Position numbers and translations under genes: made by a program | Part shown: in pieces, positions 5,974 to 6,014 of the stretch | How the letters are laid out: each line of letters begins with the position of its first letter | Position numbering within the stretch: position 1 is the stretch's first letter | Source of the DNA: Colwellia sp. | GTDB lineage: Bacteria > Pseudomonadota > Gammaproteobacteria > Enterobacterales > Alteromonadaceae | Direction: 5' to 3' | NCBI GenBank assembly: GCA_003521815.1 | Contig: DPHE01000031.1 | Coordinates: forward strand, 1,115 to 7,128 | Length of the DNA stretch: 6,014 bases | The notes under the pieces: generated by a model | What the model saw: the letters and a program-made list of their open reading frames with translations, nothing else | What the model was told of the DNA's origin: nothing | The model's database searches: none

Positions 5974-6014
5974 AAATAATTGTTAAGAACGGATACAAAA
6001 ATATGTTTATCGGT

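Overview
The window looks like a piece of chromosome from a marine gammaproteobacterium of the Alteromonadales. Colwelliaceae (Colwellia/Thalassotalea-like) is my best guess. This rests on the AT-rich base composition, the protein sequences, and a gene order shared with E. coli (pcnB-folK, then panB-panC). There is no rRNA or other marker gene, so the taxon is an inference. I see no mobile element, CRISPR array, tRNA or rRNA.

Layout. Positions 1-219 are AT-rich leader with a weak candidate promoter. Two small plus-strand genes follow: a PaaI-type hotdog thioesterase (TTG start at 220, stop at 639) and a YkgJ-family cysteine-cluster protein (706-1014). They converge on a minus-strand block that reads from right to left as pcnB (4899-3454), folK (3436-2921), panB (2800-2006) and panC (1952-1098). 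Upstream of pcnB is a 262-base non-coding stretch with two inverted repeats. Beyond it, also on the minus strand, lies a crotonase (enoyl-CoA hydratase/isomerase) gene at 5962-5162.

How the genes fit together. PanB and PanC carry out two steps of pantothenate (hence coenzyme A) synthesis. PanB uses 5,10-methylene-tetrahydrofolate, and FolK makes a precursor of that folate cofactor, so folK-panB-panC is metabolically coherent. PcnB is poly(A) polymerase I, an RNA 3'-end tailing enzyme. The flanking thioesterase and crotonase act on acyl-CoA type substrates but need not be linked to the central operon.

Main observation. The pcnB frame has no ATG, GTG or TTG codon between its upstream stop and an internal GTG that lies inside the nucleotidyltransferase signature. 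A homologous N-terminus of 68 codons precedes that GTG. It begins at an ATT codon with a well-placed Shine-Dalgarno sequence, at the same position as the known AUU start of E. coli pcnB. Unusual AUU initiation, which is thought to limit PcnB synthesis, therefore appears to be conserved here. Automatic gene calls would shorten the protein. The rest of the window is largely ordinary housekeeping sequence, and I found no convincing undescribed multi-gene system.
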